Below are positions 26,854 to 35,484 of a stretch of DNA of 64,000 nucleotides, piece by piece. The first letter of the stretch is position 1. Each line of letters begins with the position of its first letter. This DNA is from Dyella_B humi (GTDB lineage Bacteria > Pseudomonadota > Gammaproteobacteria > Xanthomonadales > Rhodanobacteraceae). Below the pieces are notes generated by a model. The model worked only from the letters and a program-made list of their open reading frames with translations. It had not been told where the DNA came from and ran no database searches. Made by a program: the position numbers and the translations under genes. Location of the stretch: NCBI RefSeq assembly GCF_044904605.1, contig NZ_JADIKI010000021.1:806001-870000 (forward strand), given 5' to 3'.

Positions 26854-27747
26854 TCAAGCGGCATCCGCCAAGGATGCCAGAGTCGCCAAGGCCTTGCGCA
26901 ACTGCTCGCGCGCCGGCCCCTGTTCCAGCTCCACCAGCGGCAGACGCGGCATCGCCGTGCCTAGCCCCAGTTCCGGCAAGCCGGCCTTTACCGCGATCGG
27001 ATTCGGCGCGCAGTTCAGCGCCTGCACCAACGGTTCGAGCGCGGCATCGCAGCGTGCGGTGGCAGCGCGGTCGCCCGCGGCAGCCGCATTGCACAACGCA
27101 CGGAAAGCCCTGGGCACCAGGTTGGCTACCACTGAAATGACGCCGGCGGCGCCTGCCAGCATGGCTTGCGCCCCGCTGGCATCGTCGCCGGACAAATAGA
27201 CGAAATCCGGCCGTACAAGTTCCGCAGTGCGCTGGATGCGCTCGGCATCACCGCGGGCTTCCTTGATGCCGATGATGGCGTGATGCTCGCGCAGCGCCGC
27301 CGTGGTTTCCGGCAGCAGGTCGCAACCGGTGCGGCTGGGCACGTTGTAGAGGATCGTCGGCAGGCCGCCATGCTCGGCCACTTCCAGGAAGTGCCGGCGC
27401 AGGCCCTCCTGCGTGGGCCGCACGTAGTACGGCGTCACTACCAGCGCGACATCCGCGCCCAGCGTCCGGGCGCGCTTCGTGATCGCCACTGTTTTGGCGG
27501 TGCCCGCCTCGCCGGTACCGGCGATCACCGGGATACGACCGGCGACGTGCTCGACCGCAAAGGCCAGCAGGCGATCGTATTCATCGTGTTCGAGCATGTG
27601 GGCTTCGCCGGTGGAACCGGCAACGACCACCGCTTGGGTACCGCCTGCAATCTGGAAATCGAGCAGACGACCGAAGGCCACCAGATCGAGCGCCCCATCC
27701 GAGCCGAATGGAGTCACCAGGGCGCAGACGCTTCCGTGAATCTTCAT
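26854..27747 (-). CDS. dapA: 4-hydroxy-tetrahydrodipicolinate synthase
   Basis: A 297-residue class I aldolase of lysine and meso-diaminopimelate synthesis. Shows ALVTPF near the N-terminus, GSTGEAHML, catalytic Tyr in YNVPSRTG, Schiff-base Lys in IGIKEARGD and YLSGDDA. The ATG at 27747 fits the family N-terminus; the open frame continues upstream without conserved sequence. Divergent from gcvR. Confidence 0.94.
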   Translation of the reverse strand: MKIHGSVCALVTPFGSDGALDLVAFGRLLDFQIAGGTQAVVVAGSTGEAHMLEHDEYDRLLAFAVEHVAGRIPVIAGTGEAGTAKTVAITKRARTLGADVALVVTPYYVRPTQEGLRRHFLEVAEHGGLPTILYNVPSRTGCDLLPETTAALREHHAIIGIKEARGDAERIQRTAELVRPDFVYLSGDDASGAQAMLAGAAGVISVVANLVPRAFRALCNAAAAGDRAATARCDAALEPLVQALNCAPNPIAVKAGLPELGLGTAMPRLPLVELEQGPAREQLRKALATLASLADAA

Positions 27748-27861
27748 GGCGCGATTCGCACAAATATGGACCAGGCATATTACTTGCGGGCTTCGGGGAC
27801 GGGCAAGTAAGCTGGCGTATCGTTCGTCGTCATCCCGCACGACGCGGGGTCGCCACCATCC

Positions 27862-28425
27862 ATGTCCACCAACCCTTTTTCCGCGCGATCCAGCAATGAC
27901 CATCAACTGCTGATCCAGACGCTGACGCCGGCTACTCGTACGCCGCTGCTCGCACTGGCCCGGCGCATTGCCGATGCCGGCTGCAATCTTTCCGATGCAC
28001 GCGTCTCCACCATCGGCGCAGATACGTCGCTCACTCTGCTCGCCAGCGGCGCCTGGGATGCGGTGGCCAAGCTCGAAACCGCGCTCACCAAACTGGCCCG
28101 CGAGGAAGAACTGCGCCTCACGCACTATCGCACCAGCTTGCGCGAACCCAGCGGCCATCTGCTGCCCTATCTGGTTGAAGTGGTGTCGTCCGACCGCCCA
28201 GGCATCCTGGTGAAGATCGTGGATTTCTTCAGCCGCCACGACATCAGCGTGGAGCAGTTGAGTTCCATGCGTTACCAGGCCATGCAGACGGGCGCCGCGA
28301 TGTTCCAGGCGCAGTTCACGATCGGGGTGCCGGATAAGTTACACATCGCCGCCTTGCGCGACGATTTCCTGGAGTTCTGCGATGGCCTGAATCTGGATGC
28401 CATCATGGATCCGGTGAAATTCTAG
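27862..28425 (+). CDS. gcvR: GcvR-like ACT-domain regulator
   Basis: A 187-residue protein with two ACT domains (about 15-90 and 100-180; the second begins YLVEVVSSDRPGILVKIVDFF). GcvR in E. coli represses the glycine-cleavage operon by binding GcvA. The divergent placement from dapA and the following bcp gene repeat the E. coli arrangement. No gcvA or gcvTHP gene is in the window, so the regulated target is inferred from family only. Confidence 0.85.
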   Translation: MSTNPFSARSSNDHQLLIQTLTPATRTPLLALARRIADAGCNLSDARVSTIGADTSLTLLASGAWDAVAKLETALTKLAREEELRLTHYRTSLREPSGHLLPYLVEVVSSDRPGILVKIVDFFSRHDISVEQLSSMRYQAMQTGAAMFQAQFTIGVPDKLHIAALRDDFLEFCDGLNLDAIMDPVKF

Positions 28426-28528
28426 AATGCTCCGTGCGGAGCGATCTGACAAGGCTGTTTCCGTCACATAACACGCGCTAGTCTCCGTTCCAGCAAGTGC
28501 AATACGCAAGCTGGCTACCGGAGAGCCC

Positions 28529-28990
28529 ATGCCCGAACTAGGCAAGAAAGTCCCCAAGCTGCAAGGCGTCACCGGCGACGGCAGTACGCTGAAACTCGAT
28601 TCACTGAAAGGCCAATGGGTAGTGCTCTACTTCTACCCCAAGGACAGCACTCCTGGGTGCACTAACGAAGCGAAAGACTTTCGCGACCTCTATCCGAAGT
28701 TCAAGAAGCGCCATGCCGAAATCCTCGGCGTCTCGCGCGACTCGGTGAAATCCCACGCCAATTTCGCTGCCAAGCAGGAACTGCCCTTCCCGCTGGTATC
28801 CGACCCCGACGAAACCTGGTGCAAAGCCTTCGACGTGATCCACGAGAAGGTGCTGTACGGGAAACGTCATATGGGCGTGGTACGCAGTACCTTTCTGATC
28901 GATCCCGACGGCAAGCTCGCCGCGGAATGGCGGGGCGTGAAAGTGCCCGGTCATGCCCAGGCGGTGCTCGACGCCATTCCTGCCCGGTGA
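28529..28990 (+). CDS. bcp: Thioredoxin-dependent peroxiredoxin (BCP/PrxQ)
   Basis: A 153-residue PrxQ. The peroxidatic Cys is C44 in the motif STPGCTNEAKDF. The usual resolving Cys five residues later is Lys/Asp here, and the alternative helix-3 position (SHANFAAK) is Ala; the only other Cys is C98 (ETWCKAF). It may use C98 or an external thiol. It reduces hydroperoxides in the cytoplasm. Follows gcvR by 103 bp. Confidence 0.92.
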   Translation: MPELGKKVPKLQGVTGDGSTLKLDSLKGQWVVLYFYPKDSTPGCTNEAKDFRDLYPKFKKRHAEILGVSRDSVKSHANFAAKQELPFPLVSDPDETWCKAFDVIHEKVLYGKRHMGVVRSTFLIDPDGKLAAEWRGVKVPGHAQAVLDAIPAR

Positions 28991-29060
28991 TTTCCACGTC
29001 TCACGCTCTCGTCAACGTGCCACGTTTCCTCCACCTCCTGCCTCGCGAGGTTCCTTCCGC

Positions 29061-30440
29061 ATGACCGGAAGCAAGCGCATCTACGCTCTCGATACCAACG
29101 TATTGCTGCATGATCCCACGTCGTTGTTCCGCTTCGAGGAGCACGACATCTTTATCCCGATGACGGTGCTGGAGGAATTGGACGAAAAGAAGAAAGGTGC
29201 TTCGGAAGTCTCGCGCAACGGACGCCAGGTCAGCCGTTTCCTCAATGAACTGATCGAACGCGGCAATGGCCACGGCATCAGCAACGGGCTGGCGCTGGAG
29301 AACCCCGAAGGCGTGTCGCTCAAACGCGGCGGCGCGGTAGGACGCCTGTATTTCCAACAGCGCACTAGTAACGGGCACGGCAAGGCGGACAACCAGATCT
29401 TGTCCGCGGTGATCGAGCTGCGCGAAGAGAATCCTGGGCGCTCGGTGATCCTGGTCACCAAGGACATCAACCTGCGCATCAAGGCCAAGATTTACGGCAT
29501 CGATGCGGAGGATTACGAGAACGACCGCGCGCTGGACGATTTCGCCCTGCTCTACACCGGTTCGTCCGCGCTGCCGGAGGATTTCTGGGATCGCCATCCG
29601 GAAGTGCAATCGTGGAACGAGCGCGGCCGCACTTTCTACAAGTTCGATCGCCATGAAGACGAGGATTGGTACGCGAACCAGTGTCTGTACCTGCCCGGCG
29701 ACAACAGCGTGGAACTGCGCGTGCTTCACGTCGACGAAATGCGCGCGACACTGGTGTTACTGGACGATCACAGCCACAGCAATCACAGTGTGTGGGGTAT
29801 TGCCGCGCGCAACCGCGAACAGAATTTCGCGCTCAACGTGCTGATGGATCCGGACGTGGATTTCGTCACCCTGCTCGGCACTGCCGGCACCGGCAAGACA
29901 CTGCTCGCGCTTGCAGCGGGCCTGGCGCAGGTAATGGACCAACAGCGCTATCGCGAAATCATCATGACGCGCGCCACCGTGTCGGTTGGCGAAGATATCG
30001 GCTTCCTGCCTGGTACCGAAGAAGAAAAGATGACGCCGTGGATGGGCGCCCTCACCGACAACCTCGAAGTGCTCGCCAATCCGGAAGAAGGCGGCAGTTG
30101 GGGGCGCCAAGCGACCAACGATCTTCTCGCTTCGCGCATCAAGATTCGCTCGCTCAACTTCATGCGTGGGCGTACCTTCCTTTCGCGCTATCTGATCATC
30201 GACGAGGCGCAAAACCTCACGCCCAAGCAGATGAAGACGCTGATCACGCGCGCCGGTCCCGGAACGAAGATCGTGTGTCTGGGCAATGTGGAGCAGATCG
30301 ACACGCCTTACTTGACTGAAACCACGTCAGGTTTGACGTATGCGGTGGATCGCTTCAAGCATTGGGCGCATTCGGCGCATATCACGCTGCGGCGTGGCGA
30401 GCGTTCACGCCTGGCGGATTTTGCGTCGGAGTCGTTGTAA
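29061..30440 (+). CDS. PIN-PhoH protein (PhoH2-like)
   Basis: A 459-residue fusion. The N-terminal PIN nuclease domain (about 5-150) starts YALDTNVLLHD and has conserved acidic residues (D11; LEELDEKK; DNQIL; TKDINLRIKA). The C-terminal PhoH ATPase (about 225-455) has Walker A GTAGTGKT, FLPGTEEEKM and Walker B LIIDEAQN. Such PhoH2 proteins are RNA helicase/ribonucleases. The ATG at 29061 is preferred over an upstream ATG at 28953 that overlaps bcp. Confidence 0.9.
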   Translation: MTGSKRIYALDTNVLLHDPTSLFRFEEHDIFIPMTVLEELDEKKKGASEVSRNGRQVSRFLNELIERGNGHGISNGLALENPEGVSLKRGGAVGRLYFQQRTSNGHGKADNQILSAVIELREENPGRSVILVTKDINLRIKAKIYGIDAEDYENDRALDDFALLYTGSSALPEDFWDRHPEVQSWNERGRTFYKFDRHEDEDWYANQCLYLPGDNSVELRVLHVDEMRATLVLLDDHSHSNHSVWGIAARNREQNFALNVLMDPDVDFVTLLGTAGTGKTLLALAAGLAQVMDQQRYREIIMTRATVSVGEDIGFLPGTEEEKMTPWMGALTDNLEVLANPEEGGSWGRQATNDLLASRIKIRSLNFMRGRTFLSRYLIIDEAQNLTPKQMKTLITRAGPGTKIVCLGNVEQIDTPYLTETTSGLTYAVDRFKHWAHSAHITLRRGERSRLADFASESL

Positions 30441-30448
30441 TCCTCACG

Positions 30449-30532
30449 GCCGTCATTCCCGCGAAAGCGGGAACCCATTTTGCTCCGATGCAAAAGCAAA
30501 GATGGATTCCCGCTTTCGCGGGAATGACGGCC
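30449..30532. repeat. REP-like inverted pair
   Basis: GGCCGTCATTCCCGCGAAAG unit and inverted partner CTTTCGCGGGAATGACGGCC with a 26-bp spacer, nine bases after the PIN-PhoH stop. Confidence 0.85.
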
Positions 30533-30583
30533 AGGCAAGTTTTACCTACACGGTAAACTGTGATTCCTGGCTAGGGAATCAAA

Positions 30584-31369
30584 ATGAAAAGTGCCCCTCC
30601 CCTCATCGCCCTCACCATCGCCGGCTCTGACTCCGGCGGTGGCGCAGGCATCCAGGCCGACCTGAAAACCTTCCACGCGCACGGCGTACACGGTGTTTCA
30701 GTAATCGCCGCCATCACCTCGCAAAACACGCGCGGCGTTACGGCCGTGCATCCCGTTCCGCTCGCACATATTCGCAGCCAGCTCGATGCCGTGTTCGATG
30801 ATTTCCCCATCGCCGCGGTGAAAACCGGCATGCTCGGCAATGCCGCCACGGTGCGCCTGGTAGCGAAGGAGCTGCGCAAGCGCAAGCCCGCATGGCTGGT
30901 GGTCGATCCGGTGATGATTTCAACCAGCGGATCGCGTCTGCTCGACGAGGATGCCGTTGAAGCGGTGATCCATGAACTGATTCCGCTGGCCAACATACTG
31001 ACGCCCAACCTGCCTGAAGCCGAAGCGTTGCTGGGGCATCCACTAAAAACGTCGAAGCAACTTGCGAAAGCCGGCGAAGCTTTGCTTGCCCTTGGTGCGC
31101 AAGGCGTACTGCTGAAAGGTGGCCACGGACGCGGCAGCGAAGTGATCGACCGCTATTTCGACGCACACGGCGTGATGGACATTCGCCATCCCCGTTTGCA
31201 GCGCGAAGGCCACGGCACCGGCTGCACGCTGGCTTCAGCCATCGCTGCGGAACTGGCCAAGGGCGCGGCGCCGCGCCAGGCGGTACGCCGGGCTGTGGCT
31301 TACGTGCAACGCGCGCTGAAAAACGGCTATCGCCCGGGCAGCAGCGTGGCCTTCGTGCTCCGTCACTGA
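30584..31369 (+). CDS. thiD: Hydroxymethylpyrimidine/phosphomethylpyrimidine kinase
   Basis: A 261-residue ribokinase-fold kinase of thiamine synthesis. Starts with ALTIAGSDSGGGAGIQADLKTF, then VKTGML, VVDPVMISTSGSRLL, LTPNLPEAEALLG, and the anion-hole motif HGTGCTLASAIAA. No TPP riboswitch was recognised in the short leader; the preceding 50 bp are bounded by a REP pair. Confidence 0.94.
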   Translation: MKSAPPLIALTIAGSDSGGGAGIQADLKTFHAHGVHGVSVIAAITSQNTRGVTAVHPVPLAHIRSQLDAVFDDFPIAAVKTGMLGNAATVRLVAKELRKRKPAWLVVDPVMISTSGSRLLDEDAVEAVIHELIPLANILTPNLPEAEALLGHPLKTSKQLAKAGEALLALGAQGVLLKGGHGRGSEVIDRYFDAHGVMDIRHPRLQREGHGTGCTLASAIAAELAKGAAPRQAVRRAVAYVQRALKNGYRPGSSVAFVLRH

Positions 31370-31454
31370 CCGGGATTTGCCGTAAAATTGACCAGCGGCC
31401 ATCCGGCCACATATTCCCGGGTATTGTCCCAGGCGCATCCGAGCCGCTTCCACG

Positions 31455-32402
31455 ATGGATTTCCTCAGCCCCCGTTTCATCATCCTCTACGTGCTGCTGG
31501 CCTTCGTGCTGTGCGTGCTGCTGGTGCATTTGCGCGGCCGTGCGCGGCTTCGCTTTGATCGCCAGTTGGTGGATCACTCGGCCGTGTTCGCTCCGTACAA
31601 CCTGTTGATGTACGCCTTCTCAGCGGTGCCGGCGCGACCGATCCTTGATCGAAACGGTTTTCCGCAACTGGACCTGTTGCGCGACAACTGGCAAACCATT
31701 CGCGAGGAAGCACTGCAATTGTTCGACGAAGGCCATATTCGCGCTGCGGAAAAGCACAACGACGCCAGCTTCAACAGCTTCTTCAAGCAGGGCTGGAAGC
31801 GTTTTTACCTGAAGTGGTACGGCGAGCCACTGGCGTCGGCCGAAACGCTGTGCCCGAAAACCGTGGCGCTGCTCAACGCCATCCCCAGCGTGAAGGCGGC
31901 GATGTTCGCTACGCTTGCGCCCCACAGCAAGCTCAATCCGCACCGCGATCCGTTCGCCGGCTCGTTGCGCTATCACCTGGGTTTGATCACACCGAACTCG
32001 CGCGACTGCCGCATCTTCGTCGATGGTGAAGAACACGCGTGGGGCGACGGCAAGGACGTGGTGTTCGATGAAACCTACGTGCATTGGGTGGAAAACAAAA
32101 CCGACCAGACGCGTGTGATCCTGTTCGCCGACGTAGAGCGCCCGCTGCGCACCGGTTTCATGAATGCCATCAACCATCGCGTCGGCGCCTTCATGGGTAA
32201 GATCACCGCTTCGCCCAACACCGAGTCGCCGGAAGAGAAAACCGGCTTCGTCAACCGTGTGTTCGCGCTCAATCAGCGTGGGCGCGATCGCAGTCGCGTG
32301 TTCAAGAAGAAGTATCCGAAGCTGTTTCGCACGGTGAAATACGTCGGCATGCTGATCTTTATCTGGCTGGTGTTCTTGGCGCCTTGGCCGTTCGTGCACT
32401 GA
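31455..32402 (+). CDS. lpxO: Aspartyl/asparaginyl beta-hydroxylase, LpxO-like
   Basis: A 315-residue inner-membrane Fe(II)/2-oxoglutarate dioxygenase that 2-hydroxylates a lipid A secondary acyl chain. One transmembrane helix at each end (about 8-24 and 296-313) frames a cytoplasmic catalytic domain with the iron-binding HRDPF (residues near 165) and the distal His in DETYVHWVENKTD. FKQGWKRFYLKWYG is also typical. Confidence 0.9.
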   Translation: MDFLSPRFIILYVLLAFVLCVLLVHLRGRARLRFDRQLVDHSAVFAPYNLLMYAFSAVPARPILDRNGFPQLDLLRDNWQTIREEALQLFDEGHIRAAEKHNDASFNSFFKQGWKRFYLKWYGEPLASAETLCPKTVALLNAIPSVKAAMFATLAPHSKLNPHRDPFAGSLRYHLGLITPNSRDCRIFVDGEEHAWGDGKDVVFDETYVHWVENKTDQTRVILFADVERPLRTGFMNAINHRVGAFMGKITASPNTESPEEKTGFVNRVFALNQRGRDRSRVFKKKYPKLFRTVKYVGMLIFIWLVFLAPWPFVH

Positions 32403-32406
32403 GCGT

Positions 32407-32433
32407 TGTCACGTTTCCTAGGGCTTGCGCGTC
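32407..32433 (+). promoter_or_regulatory. ECF41-type promoter of the sigma gene
   Basis: TGTCACG (32407-32413), a 16-bp spacer, then CGTC (32430-32433). The identical arrangement lies upstream of the CMD gene (33489-33515). ECF41 sigma factors are known to use a TGTCACA/CGTC-type promoter, so this suggests autoregulation. Confidence 0.75.
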
Positions 32434-32449
32434 CTAGCCATAGGCCCCA

Positions 32450-33349
32450 ATGGAAACGATCATGGATTCGCACACCGAACTGTTTCAGAAACACCGCCCG
32501 CGCCTGCTGGGACTGGCCTACCGCATGCTAGGCACCCAGGCGGATGCCGAGGACGTATTGCACGACGCCTGGCTGCGCTGGCACGCGCAGGACAAAACCA
32601 GCCTGGACGATGCCGAAGCCTGGCTGGTCACCGTTACCACTCGTCTCGCGCTTGACCGGCTGCGCCACGCCAAGGTGGAACGTGCGCGCTACACCGGCCC
32701 ATGGCTGCCCGAACCGCTGGTGGCTCCGGAAGAGCAGCCGGATTCGCAAGCCGAGCACGCGGAAACGCTCACGCTATCGTTTCTGCTGATGCTTGAGCGC
32801 TTGAGTCCGGAAGAGCGCGCTGCATTCCTGCTGCGCGAAGTGTTCGATTACAGCCACGCGGAAGCGGCGGCCATTCTCGGCATTACGGAAGAATCCTGCC
32901 GTCAGCGCGCACACCGCGCCAAGCAGCGGCTGCGCGAGGAACGCACCCGTTTTACGGCGAGTGCGCCAACGCAGAGGCGTCTACTGGAGTGTTTCGCGCA
33001 TGCTTTGCAGCGCCCCACGGAAGAAAACCTGCGCGCTTTGTTCGCTGAAGATGCCATCCATATCTCCGATGGCGGTGGCATCGTGACCGCCGCGCTGCGT
33101 CCGTTGCTCGGCGGCGAACGAATCACTCGCTTGTATCTGCAAGTGGCCAAACACGAACAGGATCACGACGTACGCCGCAACCTCCATACCTTGAACGGCG
33201 CACCCGTGCTGCTGACCTGGGTGGATGGGCAACTGGCTACTGCCAGTTGGATCGAATGCGACGACGACCGCATCGTCGCTGTGCACTCCCTGCGCAACCC
33301 GGAAAAACTGGCCCGACTAGCTGGGAGTCTCTCCAATATCTCAGCGTAG
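32450..33349 (+). CDS. ECF41-family RNA polymerase sigma factor
   Basis: A 299-residue extracytoplasmic-function sigma factor with a fused C-terminal SnoaL-like domain instead of an anti-sigma partner. Sigma-2 spans about 10-80 and sigma-4 about 110-165. ECF41 hallmarks are visible: the WLPEP linker at 85-89, DGGG at 207-210 and NPEKL at 283-287 (usual forms DGGGK and NPDKL). The C-terminal domain tunes activity in this family. The last eight codons lie inside the left arm of a 163-bp palindrome. An ATG at 32462 with GGAAA upstream is an alternative start. Its likely target is the adjacent carboxymuconolactone-decarboxylase-family gene. Confidence 0.92.
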   Translation: METIMDSHTELFQKHRPRLLGLAYRMLGTQADAEDVLHDAWLRWHAQDKTSLDDAEAWLVTVTTRLALDRLRHAKVERARYTGPWLPEPLVAPEEQPDSQAEHAETLTLSFLLMLERLSPEERAAFLLREVFDYSHAEAAAILGITEESCRQRAHRAKQRLREERTRFTASAPTQRRLLECFAHALQRPTEENLRALFAEDAIHISDGGGIVTAALRPLLGGERITRLYLQVAKHEQDHDVRRNLHTLNGAPVLLTWVDGQLATASWIECDDDRIVAVHSLRNPEKLARLAGSLSNISA

Positions 33350-33486
33350 TTCGCGTTGTGTTCAAGCGGTCGTCAGGTGGTAGCTCGTGGCGCAGCGCTT
33401 GACCGGTGGTCAAGTCAAGCCGCGCGCTGCCGCATGACGGCCGCTTGGGCGCAACGCGGGCCACGCTGAGGTATTGGAGAGACTCC
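33324..33486 (+). repeat. 163-nt imperfect hairpin between sigma gene and its target
   Basis: Arms 33324-33404 and 33408-33486. The outer 15 bp match exactly (GGAGTCTCTCCAATA) and the inner CTTGACC/GGTCAAG is exact. Over the first 64 aligned positions I count 13 differences, ten of which are U-G pairs in plus-strand RNA. It begins within the sigma gene, covers its stop, and ends two bases before the next promoter. Confidence 0.8.
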
Positions 33487-33488
33487 TA

Positions 33489-33515
33489 TGTCACGAAATG
33501 GCCGGGCAACACGTC
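33489..33515 (+). promoter_or_regulatory. ECF41-type promoter of the CMD gene
   Basis: TGTCACG (33489-33495), 16 bp, CGTC (33512-33515): the same elements and spacing as upstream of the ECF41 gene. Located 48 bp before the ATG of the carboxymuconolactone-decarboxylase-family gene. Confidence 0.78.
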
Positions 33516-33563
33516 CTTGCATTGAACGGCCGATGATGGCCGCGCCACACGAGGACCCAAGCC

Positions 33564-34028
33564 ATGTCACGCTTTTCCTATTACACCTATCCCGAAGCCC
33601 TGAAACCGCTGTTCGCGATGAAGGCGCATATCGACAAATCCGGTCTCGAAGCAAGCCTGGTGCATCTGGTGACGCTGCGCGCCTCGCAGCTCAACGGCTG
33701 TGCCTATTGCATGGACATGCACAGCAAAGAAGCACGCGCGGAAGGCGAAACCGAGCAGCGCCTGTATGTGCTGCAGGCCTGGCGCGAAGCACCGTTCTAC
33801 AGCGCACGCGAACGCGCGGCGCTTGCCTGGTGCGAAGCGGTGACACGTCTCGATCCACTACACGGCGTGCCGGATGAAGTCTACGAGCAGGCACGCGCGC
33901 AATTCAGCGAGCGCGAGCTGATGGATCTGAACTTGCTGGTGATCATGATCAACGGCTGGAATCGCATTGCGATACCGTCGAAGACAGAGCCGGGAAGTTT
34001 TCAGCCGGCGAAGCGCGAAGCGGCGTGA
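33564..34028 (+). CDS. Carboxymuconolactone decarboxylase/AhpD-family protein
   Basis: A 154-residue alkylhydroperoxidase-like protein. The redox motif E-x-C-x2-C is represented by NGCAYCMDMHSKEAR (CAYC with the following His), as in AhpD. The remaining helices (AWREAPFYSARERAALAWCEAVTR, ELMDLNLLVIMINGWNRIA) are typical of the family. Probable role: peroxide or thiol-based detoxification. Genes of this family are the commonest partners of ECF41 factors, and the shared promoter motif supports that here. Confidence 0.88.
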   Translation: MSRFSYYTYPEALKPLFAMKAHIDKSGLEASLVHLVTLRASQLNGCAYCMDMHSKEARAEGETEQRLYVLQAWREAPFYSARERAALAWCEAVTRLDPLHGVPDEVYEQARAQFSERELMDLNLLVIMINGWNRIAIPSKTEPGSFQPAKREAA

Positions 34029-34036
34029 TGCTGTAG

Positions 34037-34172
34037 CCCCCTCTCCCCTCCGGGGAGAGGGCTGGGGTGAGGGGCCAACCTCGCGATGAAGGTAGATCGA
34101 AGCGCCGTGTCAATTGAAAGATGAGGCAAGCCTTGCCCCCTCACCCTAACCCTCTCCCCAAAGGGGAGAGGG
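34037..34172. repeat. Inverted pair of CCCTCTCCCC-type palindromes
   Basis: CCCTCTCCCCTCCGGGGAGA with trailing GGGGTGAGGGGCC, and an inverted partner ending at 34172. They separate the convergent CMD and isocitrate dehydrogenase genes and could serve as a two-way terminator. Confidence 0.7.
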
Positions 34173-34184
34173 AATGGATAACGC

Positions 34185-35198
34185 TTAAGACTTCACCCGC
34201 TTGGCAATCGCCTCACCAAAACTCTGCGTGCTGCCCTTGCCACCCAGATCCGGCGTGACGTGCTCGCGATCGTTCGCCATCGTGTCGCGGATCGCATCGC
34301 GCAGCTTGGTGCCCTTATCCACCATGCCCAAATGATCGAGCATGTCAGCGGCAGCAAGCAGCAGCGCGCACGGATTGGCGATGCCTTTGCCGGCGATGTC
34401 CGGCGCGGAGCCGTGCACGGCTTCGAAGATCGCCGCGTGCTCGCCGATGTTGTCGCCCGGCGCCAGGCCGAGGCCACCGACCAAGCCGGCGCACAGATCG
34501 GAAAGAATGTCGCCGAACAGGTTGGTAGTGACGATCACGTCGAACTGTTCCGGACGCATCACCAACTGCATGCAGGCGTTGTCCACGATCATCTCGTTGA
34601 ACTCGATCTGCGGAAAATCCTTGGCGATTTCACGCGCAACGTTCAGGAACAGGCCTGACGCGGTCTTGATGATGTTGGCCTTGTGTACGGCCGTGACTTT
34701 CTTGCGGCCTTTCTTCACCGCCATCTCGAACGCGTACCGAACGATGCGCGCGCAACCCTTGCGGGTGACGCGAATCATCGAAGTGGCTAGTTCACCGTCT
34801 TCCGACAGCGTCTGCCCTTCGGAGAGATACGCGCCCTCGGTGTTCTCGCGCACGGTGATGATGTCGATGTTGTCGTAGCGCGCTTTGGTACCGGGGAAGC
34901 TGATCGCAGGACGCACGTTGGCGTAGAGATCGAAGTGGCGGCGCAGCGTAACGTTGATCGACGTGAAGCCGCCGCCCACCGGCGTGGTCAACGGCCCCTT
35001 CAACGCCACCTTGTGCTTGGCGATGGCATCGAGCGTAGGTTTGGGCAGCAGGTCACCGTGCTTGTCGAGCGCGATCATGCCGGCTTCGACCGTGTCGTAG
35101 GTCAGGCCGCAATCGAGCGCGTCGAGCACGCGCAGCGTGGCGGTCATGATCTCCGGGCCGATGCCATCGCCCGGGATCACCGCAATGGTCTTGCTCAT
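34185..35198 (-). CDS. NAD-dependent isocitrate dehydrogenase
   Basis: A 337-residue beta-decarboxylating dehydrogenase. IPGDGIGPEIM starts the nucleotide fold; TSINVTLRRHFDLYANVRPA carries the Ser/Asn/Arg isocitrate-binding set; VRENTEGAYLSEG, the Lys in VHKANI and DIAGKGIANP complete the active site. Length and sequence fit the short homo-oligomeric NAD-type enzyme of the TCA cycle; isopropylmalate or homoisocitrate dehydrogenase are less likely from the TSINV segment. ATG at 35198 has AGGAG upstream. Confidence 0.88.
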   Translation of the reverse strand: MSKTIAVIPGDGIGPEIMTATLRVLDALDCGLTYDTVEAGMIALDKHGDLLPKPTLDAIAKHKVALKGPLTTPVGGGFTSINVTLRRHFDLYANVRPAISFPGTKARYDNIDIITVRENTEGAYLSEGQTLSEDGELATSMIRVTRKGCARIVRYAFEMAVKKGRKKVTAVHKANIIKTASGLFLNVAREIAKDFPQIEFNEMIVDNACMQLVMRPEQFDVIVTTNLFGDILSDLCAGLVGGLGLAPGDNIGEHAAIFEAVHGSAPDIAGKGIANPCALLLAAADMLDHLGMVDKGTKLRDAIRDTMANDREHVTPDLGGKGSTQSFGEAIAKRVKS

Positions 35199-35378
35199 GG
35201 GGGAACTCCTTGGGAATGAAGCGGGGGAGCCGGCGCGCAGGGGACGGCGCCTGGCTGAAATCCGCTCAATTATCCCTGATGGGCCTGTCGGCGAATAGCC
35301 CAAAATGCTGCTGAGGCGTTGCAAATGCTCGTATGGAGCATCGCCTCAATTCGAACGTTCACCCTCTCCCATCGCACA

Positions 35379-35479
35379 CCTCATGGCCGTCATTCCCGCT
35401 TTCGCGGGAATGACGGCCATGAGGACTACGCAGGCTTGTCGCGAGGTTGGCCCCTCGCTCTCCCTGGAGGGGAGAGCGA
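35379..35479. repeat. Perfect REP palindrome plus CCCTC hairpin
   Basis: 35379-35424 is a perfect 21-bp stem (CCTCATGGCCGTCATTCCCGC, loop TTTC, exact complement). A CCTCGCTCTCCCTGGAGGGG-type hairpin follows at 35449-35479 next to the stop of the second CMD gene. Confidence 0.85.
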
Positions 35480-35484
35480 ATACA

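Noticed and set aside
30533..30583. TPP riboswitch before thiD
   Set aside because: The 51-bp leader is too short and lacks the CUGAGA and ACCUGA-type conserved segments.
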